The notes below the pieces were generated by a model. The model saw only the letters and a list, made by a program, of their open reading frames with translations, was not told the DNA's origin and searched no databases. Below, in pieces: positions 51,339 to 60,530 of a DNA stretch of 64,000 nucleotides. This DNA comes from DASPJR01 sp035628505. GTDB lineage: Bacteria > Planctomycetota > SZUA-567 > H5-PLA8. Made by a program: the position numbers and the translations under genes. Within the stretch, counting starts at the first letter, position 1, and every line of letters begins with the position of its first letter. The stretch spans positions 35,832 through 99,831 of the forward strand of contig DASPJR010000225.1 of assembly GCA_035628505.1 (NCBI GenBank). Reading direction: 5' to 3'.

Positions 51339-52271
51339 TCATTGTTGCCTCGCGCCCTGCAGTGATTTGATAAACGTGACGAGCTGAATGAGCTGGTCCT
51401 CGGTGAGCTGCCCGCGGTACGTCGGCATCACCGTCTGAAAGCCCGCGACAATTTTCGCGCTGGGATTCAAGATCGATTCGCGGATGTAATTCTCATCCGC
51501 GAGCACCGTCTGGCCATTGGCGAGCTTCACCTGACTTCCATAAAGCCCGGCGAGAGTTGGCCCGCGAACGCCGTGGCAGGTGATGCAGCCCAGCCGCGAG
51601 AACAGCCGCTCGCCCGCAGAGACCGGCGGCTCGCCGACGTCCACGCCGCTCAGCCAGGCCTCGTAATCCTGCGGCTGCATGACGTGGACTTTGCCGATCA
51701 TGCCTGAATGCAGTGTGCCGCAGTATTCGGCGCAGAAGAGGTGGTATTCGCCGGGCGCAGTAGCGTTGAACCACAGTGTGGTGTAGCGGCCGGGCAGCAC
51801 GTCCTGCTTCACGCGGAAGGCGGGAATGAAAAAGCTGTGGATGACGTCCTCGGAGGTCATTAACAGCTTCACTGGCCGCCCGAGCGGCACATGCAGCGTG
51901 TTGATCTCGCGCTGCCCGGTGGGATGCTGTAGATTCCACATCCACTGCTTGCCGACGACGTGAATTTCCATCGCGTCGGGCGGCACGCGGCTGGACGTAA
52001 TGTAAAGCCGCGCGCCCCACGCAAAGAACGTCATCGCAATCAGGAACGGAAAAAACGTCCAGATCAGTTCCAGGTTCAGCGAGCCATCTACCGTTGGCGC
52101 CATTTCCTGCCCGCTGCGGCGGCGGTAGCGCAGCGCAAAATAAAAGATAAAGCCCGCGATAAGCAGCGTGAAAAAGCCGCTGATTCCGCAGAGGTAATAA
52201 AAGAGCGCATCCAGTTCCGGAGCCAGCGACGAGCCCTGCGGCGGCGCAAAATTTACCTGCGCAAAGATCAC
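51339..52271 (-). CDS. coxB: cytochrome c oxidase subunit II with fused cytochrome c domain
   Basis: Accepts electrons from cytochrome c into the binuclear CuA centre. A 310-residue protein with two N-terminal helices (FYYLCGISGFFTLLIAGFIF and LIWTFFPFLIAMTFFAWGA). The CuA domain carries CAEYCGTLHSGMIGKV (about 177-192). A C-terminal cytochrome c domain with RLGCITCHGVRGPTL (about 226) makes this a caa3-type oxidase, which can take electrons directly, here presumably from ACIII. The gene overlaps sco by four bases and ends one base before coxA. Confidence 0.95.
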   Translation of the reverse strand: MIFAQVNFAPPQGSSLAPELDALFYYLCGISGFFTLLIAGFIFYFALRYRRRSGQEMAPTVDGSLNLELIWTFFPFLIAMTFFAWGARLYITSSRVPPDAMEIHVVGKQWMWNLQHPTGQREINTLHVPLGRPVKLLMTSEDVIHSFFIPAFRVKQDVLPGRYTTLWFNATAPGEYHLFCAEYCGTLHSGMIGKVHVMQPQDYEAWLSGVDVGEPPVSAGERLFSRLGCITCHGVRGPTLAGLYGSQVKLANGQTVLADENYIRESILNPSAKIVAGFQTVMPTYRGQLTEDQLIQLVTFIKSLQGARQQ

Positions 52272-53104
52272 GGCGCACCGCCTTCCCGCGCCAGCGGTTG
52301 CAGGCTCTGCCGCGCCCGCCTTTCACGTGCGAGCGAGAGCGAAATAAAAATCACCAGGATCGCGACGAGTGTCGTGCCGGCCGCCTGCAGCGTGCGAATA
52401 ATCAGCAATCCGTACTTGCCCGTTGCGGGGTTGTACTGAAAACAGTACAGCAGCGCCTGATCGACAACATTTCCAATCTTGCCAGATGACGCCTCGACCA
52501 GGCCCAACCGCAGATCGCGCGGCAGGTATTCGGCGCCGTAAAAATACCGCGAGACTCGCCCCGAGGGCGTCAGCACCACGATGCCGCTGGCGTGAAAGTA
52601 TTCGTTGCTGGCTTCGTCAAAGGTGTAGCGGAATCCAATCGCATCCATCAGCGGCCGGATGGACTGCTCGTCGCCGGTCAGGAAATGCCAGCCTGCTTCG
52701 CTACCCGGCTTGCCGTATTCCTGCAGAGCTGACTGTTTTTTCTGCGCAGCCAATTCAGGCGTTTCGTGCGGATTGAAACTGACCGCGAGCACCTCAAAGT
52801 CCTTGCCCGGAGTGAGCGACATCGTCTTCAGGCTTTTGACGACGCCATTGAGAACCAGCGTGCACAACATCGGGCAGCGGTAATAAACGGGCGCGAGAAT
52901 CACTGGGCGGCCCGAGAAAAAAGTGCTGAGCGCCCGCTGCTGTCCGGTCTCATCGCGGAACGTCAGCTCCAGCGGAAGAGCCGCATCGAGCTTCTGATCA
53001 AAGCCGATGCGCTCGAGAATTTTGGCTGCCGGTTCCTGAGCGGCGCAGAGGCCGCAGACAAGTGTCAGCAGCACGCTGAGATGTTGCAGACGATGAATTC
53101 TCAT
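52268..53104 (-). CDS. SCO1/SenC-family copper chaperone
   Basis: Thioredoxin-fold protein of 278 residues that delivers copper to the CuA site. A signal peptide (LSVLLTLVCGLCAA) is followed by the domain with metal motif VYYRCPMLCTLVLNG (C-x3-C, about 92-106). The conserved histidine comes later in EYFHASGIVVLTPSG (about 164). The C-terminus has an extra membrane helix (AAGTTLVAILVIFISLSLAR, about 244-263). Its ATG shares one base with the preceding stop (TGATG). Placement before the oxidase genes fits its assembly role. Confidence 0.92.
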   Translation of the reverse strand: MRIHRLQHLSVLLTLVCGLCAAQEPAAKILERIGFDQKLDAALPLELTFRDETGQQRALSTFFSGRPVILAPVYYRCPMLCTLVLNGVVKSLKTMSLTPGKDFEVLAVSFNPHETPELAAQKKQSALQEYGKPGSEAGWHFLTGDEQSIRPLMDAIGFRYTFDEASNEYFHASGIVVLTPSGRVSRYFYGAEYLPRDLRLGLVEASSGKIGNVVDQALLYCFQYNPATGKYGLLIIRTLQAAGTTLVAILVIFISLSLARERRARQSLQPLAREGGAP

Positions 53105-53604
53105 CAGTGTGTGTGCTCCTGCTTCTGCTCGTGCGCGTGTGTCTCCCTGGCTTTGTGGCCGTTATCGTGCGAATGCGCCTTTGTGTTGCCGTGCGCGTGC
53201 GCATGCGTGTGCTGCTCGCTGCCCGCGTCAGGCCATTTCGGCGGCCCCTTTTCAGCGACCAGTTCCATCGCACGTTCGATAGGAATGGAGATGCGCTGGT
53301 GCGCGCGGTCTTTCCACGCGTATGTGCGGATGCGCTGTTCATGTTCGGCGCGCATTTTTTTGTAGTCCGCCTCAGGATAAACCTGCAGCCGCGGCTCGGG
53401 CGGTGGCGTGCGCGCGCCGGCGAAAACAGACGGAGGGGGGTCGCCCGACTGCTCCAGCCGGATGAACCAGCCTTCCAGAAGGAACATGGCAACCAGCGTC
53501 AGCGCAATCGTTAGAAAGAGTGTCCCCGCCGTCCAGAGCAGCGGCCGAATGCGCACATCGGAACTCTCGTGTGAGACGCGCGGATTGTCGAGTCTCTCGC
53601 TCAT
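53104..53604 (-). CDS. membrane-anchored His-rich protein of the act-cox operon
   Basis: About 166 residues from the ATG at 53604. One N-terminal helix (LLWTAGTLFLTIALTLVAMF, about 22-41) is followed by a Pro-rich soluble part with YPEADYKKMRAEHEQRIRTY, a motif-like segment seen in other oxidase-linked proteins. A C-terminal His/Glu-rich tail follows (HTHAHAHGNTKAHSHDNGHK and HAHEQKQEHTH, about 133-166). It lies between actF and the copper chaperone in one transcript, so copper or heme-related assembly is plausible. I do not recognise a named family. Confidence 0.75.
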   Translation of the reverse strand: MSERLDNPRVSHESSDVRIRPLLWTAGTLFLTIALTLVAMFLLEGWFIRLEQSGDPPPSVFAGARTPPPEPRLQVYPEADYKKMRAEHEQRIRTYAWKDRAHQRISIPIERAMELVAEKGPPKWPDAGSEQHTHAHAHGNTKAHSHDNGHKARETHAHEQKQEHTH

Positions 53605-54779
53605 CGCGCGCCCTCCGGAAGCGGCTGCCCGTCGGCGGCCGGGTGCGGCGGTGCCTCGGGAAGGCGCGGCTGCAGCGGGGCCTGCTTGAGAATGAAAAGC
53701 AGCGTGCTGAGGTAAATTCCAAGCAGCGCCAGCGGGGCCGCGGCATCGAGCCAGTGCAGCATGACGTCGTTGTGAAACGCCGGCAGAACGATCCAGTAAA
53801 TGTCGACCAGCCGCATCAGCAGCAGGAGCATGGCGATGATCGAGAGCACGCGCGGCCGGCGTTTCACATCGCGCGAAAGCAGCAGCGCGAAGGGCACGAT
53901 AAAATGCAGCGCCACCAACAGCGGCGGAAAGAAGCGCCAGCCGTTCTGCAGACGTTTGACGTACCACGTCGCTTCTTCAGCGATGTTACCCGACCAGATG
54001 ATCAGGTACTGCGAAAACGCGAGGTAGCCCCAGAGCATCACAAAGGCAAAGAGCAGCGTGCCCAGATCGTGTATCGGTGACGGGTGGACCCTGGCGGGCT
54101 CGGCGTCTGTGAGCAGCGTCTTCAGCAGGATCGCAATCGACATCGCTGAGACGGCCTGCCCGCTCAGCAGCAGCAGGCCGAACATTGTCGAATACCAATC
54201 GGGCTCAAGCGACATCAGCACGTCGATGGCGAAGAACGTTACCGTCAGCACCAGCACGATCAGGCCTGGAGGCGCGAGCGTCTGCATTTTGTGCGACGGG
54301 GCTGGACTGTCCGTTGCATCCTGCTGGCGCGACCAGAGCCCCAGCTGCCAGGCCAGCACCGACCAGAGCGCAAAGTAAAGTGCCAGCCGCAGCATGAAAA
54401 ATGGCGCGTTGAGGTAAGCGAGCTTGTGCTGAAGCAGTTTGTTCCCCACCACGTTTGCCGGCCGCGCCCATTCGTAAACATGAGGCAAGCCCAGCAGCAG
54501 TGGCAAACTCAAGAGACCCAGCAGCGGCATCGCCATCGCGCTGGCTTCCAGGATGCGACGGATCGACACGCCCCATTCGCCGCCGGTTACGTGGTTAAGC
54601 AGCAGCAGCCCAAGACTTCCGGCGCTGAGTCCCACCGCAAACACGAACGCAACGAGGTAACTCTGCAGAAAGCGCGGCCAGTCCAGCAGCGCGCCGGCCA
54701 CGCATGCGGCGATTCCCAGCACGGCTGCGAGCAGCGCGGCTGTACGCAGCCGGAAAAACGCGCTTGGCATGTCAGTCAT
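53601..54779 (-). CDS. actF: Alternative Complex III subunit ActF
   Basis: Integral membrane subunit of the quinol:electron acceptor oxidoreductase, a structural relative of NrfD/ActC. About 392 residues from the ATG at 54779, with around ten helices. Landmarks: FLQSYLVAFVFAVGLSAGSL and LLLNHVTGGEWGVSIRRILE (about 37-78), then FLKTLL- and MLWGYLAFSQYLIIWSGNIA (about 268-287). It overlaps the end of actE and the His-rich gene start. It carries no prosthetic group by family knowledge and probably helps form the proton path. Confidence 0.93.
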   Translation of the reverse strand: MTDMPSAFFRLRTAALLAAVLGIAACVAGALLDWPRFLQSYLVAFVFAVGLSAGSLGLLLLNHVTGGEWGVSIRRILEASAMAMPLLGLLSLPLLLGLPHVYEWARPANVVGNKLLQHKLAYLNAPFFMLRLALYFALWSVLAWQLGLWSRQQDATDSPAPSHKMQTLAPPGLIVLVLTVTFFAIDVLMSLEPDWYSTMFGLLLLSGQAVSAMSIAILLKTLLTDAEPARVHPSPIHDLGTLLFAFVMLWGYLAFSQYLIIWSGNIAEEATWYVKRLQNGWRFFPPLLVALHFIVPFALLLSRDVKRRPRVLSIIAMLLLLMRLVDIYWIVLPAFHNDVMLHWLDAAAPLALLGIYLSTLLFILKQAPLQPRLPEAPPHPAADGQPLPEGAR

Positions 54780-55332
54780 GCGCTGCCTCCTGCAATTTTT
54801 TCTGCTCGTCGGGAGGCGCGGCATCGAGCGGCGCGTTCTGGCTGAGCTGCAGCGCGCGGATGTACGCGATGACGGCCCAGCGTTCCTCGGGCGAAATCTT
54901 GTAGCCGTACGGATACATCGCGCCGTAGCCGTTGGTGATCACGTTGAAGTAGTGCCCGACAGGCGCTGCGCGCAGCCGCGGCTCGTGAAACGACGGCGGG
55001 GCGCTGAGCCCGCGCAGCACGATCATGCCGCGGCCGTAGCCATCGATGCCGTGGCAGGGCGTGCAATTAATCGAGTACTGCGTGCGCCCGCGTTCGAGCA
55101 GCTCGCGCGTGAGCGGCATGGGGAACTCGGTGACGCCATGATGCCCCGCGCCGCTGAGCTTCAGATCCGGCAAATGCCCGCGGGCAATTGTGCCTTCCAC
55201 CAGCGGCCGCGCTGACTGGCCATTCTCGAAAAACGTCGACGGTTCCAGCGGCTTAATGCGCCCGCGGTCGCGCATCTCGTCGCAGCCGGCGAGCAGCAGC
55301 AGCGCAAAAACAACAAGCACGCGCGCGCTCAC
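54772..55332 (-). CDS. actE: Alternative Complex III subunit ActE, monoheme lipoprotein cytochrome c
   Basis: A 186-residue exported lipoprotein with lipobox LLLAGCDEM (Cys about 17) and a single cytochrome c motif, INCTPCHGIDGYGRGM (about 88-103). Methionine ligand candidates follow (YPYGYKISPEERWAVIAYIR). It transfers electrons out of ACIII to the next carrier and also anchors the periplasmic part to the membrane. Its gene overlaps actD by four bases and actF by eight. Confidence 0.92.
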   Translation of the reverse strand: MSARVLVVFALLLLAGCDEMRDRGRIKPLEPSTFFENGQSARPLVEGTIARGHLPDLKLSGAGHHGVTEFPMPLTRELLERGRTQYSINCTPCHGIDGYGRGMIVLRGLSAPPSFHEPRLRAAPVGHYFNVITNGYGAMYPYGYKISPEERWAVIAYIRALQLSQNAPLDAAPPDEQKKLQEAAHD

Positions 55333-55865
55333 GGCAGCACCTCCGAGACCTCGCGCGGCTTTAGCGTCTGTAGAAAATTCTTCGTCGCTTCAGGCTCAAA
55401 GCGCGGATCGCGAGCCTGTACGCACAGGAAAAAGCGGTCGTTGGACGCCAGCGCAAAACGCGGCACGTTGAAGACCGGATGATACGGCGTGGGCAGGCCA
55501 TTCATGAAGAGCATGCCGAGCACTGCCGTGAGTGCGGCGAAGAGCACCGTTGTTTCGAACGTCGATGGAATGAAAGCCGGCCAGCTGTGCAGCGGCCGGC
55601 CGCCGATATTCAGCGGATAATCGATCACCATCGTCCAATACTGCAGCCCATAGCCGAAGATCGCGCCGGCGATTCCGCCAAGCAGAACGAGCGTGGGAAT
55701 TCCCGTGTGTGTGTAGCCCAGCGCGGCCGCGAGGCCCTCGACGGGAAAGGGCGTGTACGCTTCGATTTTCTGATAACCTTCCTCGCGTACGCGCCGCACG
55801 GCTTCAATGAGGTGCTCCGGCGAATCGAACTCGGCCATGATGCCGTAGAGTTTCGGCGCGCTCAT
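55329..55865 (-). CDS. actD: Alternative Complex III subunit ActD (DUF3341)
   Basis: A 178-residue protein with the DUF3341 start LYGIMAEFDSPEHLIEAVRR. A region with two membrane helices follows: TLVLLGGIAGAIFGYGLQYW (about 58-77) and ETTVLFAALTAVLGMLFMNG (about 104-123). The conserved PTPYHPVFNVPRF lies after the second helix. It lacks redox sites and packs against ActC/ActF in known structures. It overlaps actC and actE by four bases each. Confidence 0.92.
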   Translation of the reverse strand: MSAPKLYGIMAEFDSPEHLIEAVRRVREEGYQKIEAYTPFPVEGLAAALGYTHTGIPTLVLLGGIAGAIFGYGLQYWTMVIDYPLNIGGRPLHSWPAFIPSTFETTVLFAALTAVLGMLFMNGLPTPYHPVFNVPRFALASNDRFFLCVQARDPRFEPEATKNFLQTLKPREVSEVLP

Positions 55866-57220
55866 GCTTTGGTCTCCGCGGAATTTTCGTGCTCGGAGAC
55901 GAGCTCGCGCATTTCAAAGATTGAAATCACCGGCAGCAGCCGGATGAAGAGCAGAAACAGCGTGAGGAAAAGTCCGATCGTGCCGGCGTACGTCGCGATG
56001 TCCCAGAATGTCGGGTAATACATGTCCCACGACGAAGGCAGAAAATCACGATGCAGGCTCGTGATGACGATGACGAAGCGCTCCATCCACATGCCCACGT
56101 TGACGATCAGCGAAATCACAAACAGCGCCGCGACGCTCGTGCGGATCGAACGTAGCCACAGGAGCTGGGGGACCAGTACGTTGCAGAGAATCAAAAGCCA
56201 GAACGTAATTGCGTAAGGCCCAGTCTCGCGGTTGTGAGTGACGAACATTTCGTACGGGTTGCCGCTGTACCAGCCCATGAAATGTTCCATGAAATAGCCG
56301 TACGCGACGATCAGCCCCGTGCCCAGCAGCACCTTGGCCATGTTGTCCAGGTGGCGCGCGGTGATGAAATCTTCGAGGCCGTAAATCTTGCGCAATGGAA
56401 TCGCCAGCGTCAGCACCATCGCAAAACCGGAGAAGATCGCGCCGGCCACAAAGTACGGAGGAAAAATCGTGACGTGCCAGCCGGGCACCTGCGCCACGGC
56501 AAAATCGAAGCTCACAATGGTGTGCACCGAAACGACCAGCGGCGTGGCCAGTCCCGCCAGAAGCAGATACGCCATCTGGTAGCGGTGCCAGTGCAGCGCT
56601 GAGCCGCGCCAACCCAGCGCGAAAATGCCATAGACGATTTTCGCAAATGGCCGCTTCGCACGATCGCGCAGCGTCGCCAGATCCGGAATCAGCCCGATGT
56701 ACCAGAAGAGCAGCGAAACCGTCGCATAGGTGGAGATCGCGAAAAAGTCCCACACCAATGGGCTGCGGAACTGCGGCCAGACATTCATCGTGTTCGGGTA
56801 TGGCACCAGCCAGTAAAAATACTGCGGCCGTCCGAGATGCAGGATGGGAAACAGTCCCGCGCAGGCGACCGCGAAGAGCGTCATTGCTTCGGCGAAACGA
56901 TTGATCGAGGTGCGCCATTCCTGGCGCAGCAGCAGGAGAATCGCGGAGATCAGGGTGCCGGCGTGGCCGATGCCGATCCACCAGACGAAGTTGACGATTG
57001 CAAAGCCCCACGCGACGGGAATGTTCACGCCCCAGATGCCGATGCCCCAGATGAACAGCGCCGCCACCGAGACGAACAGCAGCATCACCAGCGAAAACGC
57101 GAGCCCCAGGCCCAGCAAAAAACGCAGCGACGTTTTGCGCGTCAGCACGATCGCGCTGATCTTGTCTGTCACTGTGCCGTAGGTGTGCCCCGGTCCAATC
57201 AGCGGCGCTTCAGAGCTCAT
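55862..57220 (-). CDS. actC: Alternative Complex III subunit ActC (NrfD-like quinol-binding)
   Basis: Polytopic NrfD-family subunit, 452 residues from the ATG at 57220 (SSEAPLIGPGHTYGTVTDKI). About ten helices include GIGIWGVNIPVAWGFAIVNF, VWWIGIGHAGTLISAILLLL and HTIVSFDFAVAQVPGWHVTI. The quinol-oxidising site lies here by analogy with known ACIII structures. An open frame upstream to 57388 is not part of it, since it runs into repeat DNA. A 313-bp repeat-rich gap separates actC from actB, unlike all other junctions in the operon. Confidence 0.94.
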   Translation of the reverse strand: MSSEAPLIGPGHTYGTVTDKISAIVLTRKTSLRFLLGLGLAFSLVMLLFVSVAALFIWGIGIWGVNIPVAWGFAIVNFVWWIGIGHAGTLISAILLLLRQEWRTSINRFAEAMTLFAVACAGLFPILHLGRPQYFYWLVPYPNTMNVWPQFRSPLVWDFFAISTYATVSLLFWYIGLIPDLATLRDRAKRPFAKIVYGIFALGWRGSALHWHRYQMAYLLLAGLATPLVVSVHTIVSFDFAVAQVPGWHVTIFPPYFVAGAIFSGFAMVLTLAIPLRKIYGLEDFITARHLDNMAKVLLGTGLIVAYGYFMEHFMGWYSGNPYEMFVTHNRETGPYAITFWLLILCNVLVPQLLWLRSIRTSVAALFVISLIVNVGMWMERFVIVITSLHRDFLPSSWDMYYPTFWDIATYAGTIGLFLTLFLLFIRLLPVISIFEMRELVSEHENSAETKA

Positions 57221-57533
57221 CGGGGCGCCTCCGGCGCTGTGACGGGTGACGAGTGACGGGTGACGAGTGGCGGGTGAGATGCCAGCAGGGTGGCCCGGCC
57301 CAACGGGCCGGGTGCCGAAGGCACAAGAAGCCCCAGGACCAGCGTCGCCCGTGGGTGTGCGTACGCTCTCAGAGATCGGCGTCCACACTGCAGCTTCTTG
57401 TCGCTGCGCGACACGGCCCTTTGGGCCGTGCCACCCTGCGTGTTGCGCAGCTCATCCTGTTCACAGAGTCCATTCTCCGTGGCCTCCGTATCCTCCCTGC
57501 CTCCGTGTTGAAGTCGTGTTAAGAGCGCCGCCG
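57221..57533. repeat. repeat cluster between actB and actC
   Basis: This gap has no gene. It contains five GTGACGR heptads (57239-57273), an inverted pair of GGCCCGG/GGGCCGTG palindromes (GGTGGCCCGGCCCAACGGGC near 57290, CACGGCCCTTTGGGCCGTG near 57413), and a CCTCCGTGTTGAAGTCGTG-type repeat (57500-57520). These would form strong structures in the polycistronic mRNA between actB and actC. Confidence 0.8.
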
Positions 57534-60527
57534 TCATGTCGCCGCCGCCTCCGAGACCGGCCCGCTCTTGCCGTCGAGCATCTCCGGGTTGGGGTTGCGC
57601 ACGCGCGCGAGATAGCTCGTGCGTGGCAGCGTATTGAGCTCAGTCAGCACACCATAGTTGTGTGGTTCTTTCTTGAGCTTCGCGACGCGGCTCTCGGGAT
57701 CATTGATGTTCCCGAAGATAATCGCTTCGGCCGGGCACGCGGCCTGGCAGGCGGTGACGACCTCGCCATCGCGGATCGGCCGGTTCTGTATAGACGCTTC
57801 GGTGCGCGCGCGGTTGATGCGCTGCACACAGTACGTGCACTTTTCCATCACGCCGCGCTCGCGAATCGTCACTTCCGGATTCTTCATCAGCGCCGTCGTG
57901 GGCTGCGCGTCGTTGTAATCCAGGAAATTAAAGCGCCGCACTTTGTAGGGGCAATTGTTCGAGCAGTAGCGTGTGCCGATGCAGCGGTTGTACGTCATCT
58001 CGTTGAGACCCTCGCTGCTGTGCGTGGTCGCGGCAACGGGACAGACGATCTCGCACGGCGCCTTTTCGCAGTGCTGGCAGAGCATGGGCTGAAACGCCGG
58101 CTCGGGATTTTCAAACGGCCCCTGGTAGTAGCGATCAATGCGCAGCCAGTGCATCTCGCGGCTGTTAAGCACCTGCTGCTTGCCGACGACCGGAATGTTG
58201 TTCTCCGATTGGCAGCCGAGCACGCACGCGCTGCAGCCGGTGCAGACGGTCTGATCGATCACCATGCCCCAGGCGTTGCCGACGTAATCGTCTTTGGGCA
58301 GCAGCGTGGCCTGTTCGTGGGCGGGCTTGCCCTCTTCGTGCGGCAATTCGGTGCCGAAATCCTGCAGGTGGACGCTGCGAATAATGTCGCGTCCTTCCAT
58401 GCTGTGGTGATTCTGCGTGCACGCCAGCGCGTAACGTTCAGCCGTGGCTTTCACGCTCGCGCCGACAGCGAAGTGCATGGCGCTGCTCACGCGCAACGGA
58501 AAAACGTTGACGCCCGTGCCGCTTCCAACGCGGCCCGCGCGCGTGCGGCCATAGCCGAAATGCAGCGTGATGCAGTCGTCGGGATGGCCCGGCAAAACCC
58601 AAACGGGCGCGCGAACCGTGTGACGATCGGTTCTGATATCAATAAGCATCTCTCTGGATATCTTCAGCCGCTCAGCCGTCAGCGGGCTCATCAGCGCCGC
58701 GTTGTCCCACGTCAGCTTGCTCAGCGGCTTGGGCAGTTCCTGCAGCCAGCCGTTGTTGGCAAAACGCCCATCGTAAATGTGCGGGTCAGGCCGGAAGACA
58801 ATCTCCAGTGAATTGCCGGGCGCCTGCGGAGGAAAATCAATGTTGGCTTGCAGCGAGAGCTCGAGCGGCCTGGCGGCTGAGTCCGGCACGACGCCATCGT
58901 GTACAGCTTTATTCCACGCCTCATCGAAGGCGGTGCCTTCGCCAAACGTTGAGCGCCATTGTTCACGCACGATTTCATAATCAGTGCGATAGGGCTGGCC
59001 CAGCAGTACCGAAAGAACCGCGTGCGGCGAGCGGCCGTGAAAAAGCGGCGCGATCAGTGGTTGCTGGATGGTCGCCGTGCCATCAAACGCCCGCGCATCG
59101 CTCCATGTTTCGAGCTCATGCGCCTGCGGAATGTGCCACTGACACAGCCGCGACGTTTCGTCGTGATAGGCGCTCAGATGCACGCGCTGGCGCACTTTCT
59201 GGAGCCGCACCGCAAATTGCAGATCGGAAGGCGCAGTGAAAACCGGATTGCCGCCGAGGATGACGAGCGTCTCGACTTTTCCCGCGTCGATGTCATCGCA
59301 GAGATCGCGCAGCGTCTGGATCTCATCGACCGAGTGCCCCGGCGGTTCGATGAAGCTCACCGTTTTGCCGATGTTCTCGAGCGCGGCATTCATGGCGTGA
59401 GCGATGGCGTGCACCGCAGCGGGCTGATAATCGCCCGGAACAATCACGCAGCGGCCGCGCGAACGCTGCAGGTCGCGCGCGATGGCAGCAATCCAGTCGC
59501 GGCGCACGCCCGAGGGCGCCGGCGATGCCTGCACGCCCTTTATTTTCAGCTCCGCAGCGAGCTCGCGCGTGAACGCTTCCACGTGGCTGGGCTTCAGTGC
59601 GATGCGGTGATCCGCACCGGCGCCAGTGGGTGAAGGCGTGCACTCGACCGCGTAGAGCCTGTTCATCGAAACCTGTTCGGCCCGCACGCGCCGGCGCGAA
59701 GCAAAGTCGCGCGCGTATCGCACGCTCGCCGCGCCGCTCGACAGGAAATCCGCGTCCAGCGAAAGAACCACGTCGGCGCGCTCGAAGTGATAGATCGGAT
59801 GGGCGTCGCGGCCGAACGCCTGGCGAATGCCTGAGCGCACGCCGCCGGCGCACACGGGCTGGTACTGGTGCCAGTGCATTTCGGGCAACTGCTTTTTCAG
59901 CGCGCCGATGTGCGCCAGCAATGTGGGCGAGGTGATGTTCTCCGTGAGCAGCCGCAGCCCCGCGCCACGCGTCGTGCCGAGCCGCTCGCGCTCACTCTGA
60001 GCCCAGTTCACGAACGTTTCCCACGTCGCCACGCGGTCGAGATGGGTCAGCGTCTGCGAGCGGTCGGGATCCCAGAGCGAGAGGATGGCCGCCTGCATGA
60101 ACACGTCGGTCGCCCCGAGGCTGGCGGGATGTTCAGGATTGCCTTCGATCTTCGTCGGCCTGCCGAGGTTGCTTTCGACCAGCACGCCGCGTGCAAACCC
60201 GCCGAGCGTCAGCGCCGTGGCATAAAAAAGCGGCTTGCCCTGCAGGATCTGCTCAGGCTGCTGCACGTATGGAATAATTTTTTCCGCAGGCCGCTCTCCG
60301 CAGCCGGCCAAGCCCGCCAGCGCCAGCGACGCGCCCATCAGCTTCAGGAATGTCGCGCGCGACATGCTCTCCATCACCGACGCTTCCCGCGGAAATTCGC
60401 GCTGCAGCATGGCGATGAATTCGGGCGCATCCGCCAGCTCTTCCAGGCTGCGCCAATAGGCTTTGCCGGTGCCCGAAGCGAGCTTTGCGCGCAGCGCCGT
60501 TAGAGACGTGTCTGGTGTTTCAGCCAT
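57534..60527 (-). CDS. actB: Alternative Complex III subunit ActB (molybdopterin-like plus Fe-S protein)
   Basis: A 997-residue periplasmic subunit. An N-terminal molybdopterin-oxidoreductase-like part (about 40-690, no cofactor expected by family knowledge) is joined to a ferredoxin-like part with four cluster motifs. These are CTGCSACVLGCQSENNIP (about 766), CQHCEKAPCEIVCPVA (about 818), CIGTRYCSNNCPYK (about 846) and CTYCVQR...CQAACPAEA (about 896-930). The export signal reads SRATFLKLMGASLALAGLAG, with a single arginine where SRRxFLK is expected. It is 3 bp after actA. Confidence 0.95.
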   Translation of the reverse strand: MAETPDTSLTALRAKLASGTGKAYWRSLEELADAPEFIAMLQREFPREASVMESMSRATFLKLMGASLALAGLAGCGERPAEKIIPYVQQPEQILQGKPLFYATALTLGGFARGVLVESNLGRPTKIEGNPEHPASLGATDVFMQAAILSLWDPDRSQTLTHLDRVATWETFVNWAQSERERLGTTRGAGLRLLTENITSPTLLAHIGALKKQLPEMHWHQYQPVCAGGVRSGIRQAFGRDAHPIYHFERADVVLSLDADFLSSGAASVRYARDFASRRRVRAEQVSMNRLYAVECTPSPTGAGADHRIALKPSHVEAFTRELAAELKIKGVQASPAPSGVRRDWIAAIARDLQRSRGRCVIVPGDYQPAAVHAIAHAMNAALENIGKTVSFIEPPGHSVDEIQTLRDLCDDIDAGKVETLVILGGNPVFTAPSDLQFAVRLQKVRQRVHLSAYHDETSRLCQWHIPQAHELETWSDARAFDGTATIQQPLIAPLFHGRSPHAVLSVLLGQPYRTDYEIVREQWRSTFGEGTAFDEAWNKAVHDGVVPDSAARPLELSLQANIDFPPQAPGNSLEIVFRPDPHIYDGRFANNGWLQELPKPLSKLTWDNAALMSPLTAERLKISREMLIDIRTDRHTVRAPVWVLPGHPDDCITLHFGYGRTRAGRVGSGTGVNVFPLRVSSAMHFAVGASVKATAERYALACTQNHHSMEGRDIIRSVHLQDFGTELPHEEGKPAHEQATLLPKDDYVGNAWGMVIDQTVCTGCSACVLGCQSENNIPVVGKQQVLNSREMHWLRIDRYYQGPFENPEPAFQPMLCQHCEKAPCEIVCPVAATTHSSEGLNEMTYNRCIGTRYCSNNCPYKVRRFNFLDYNDAQPTTALMKNPEVTIRERGVMEKCTYCVQRINRARTEASIQNRPIRDGEVVTACQAACPAEAIIFGNINDPESRVAKLKKEPHNYGVLTELNTLPRTSYLARVRNPNPEMLDGKSGPVSEAAAT

Positions 60528-60530
60528 TTT

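Noticed and set aside
57267..58811. 514-codon plus-strand frame opposite actB
   Set aside because: Antisense to a well-supported gene and begins in repeat DNA. No recognisable domain.
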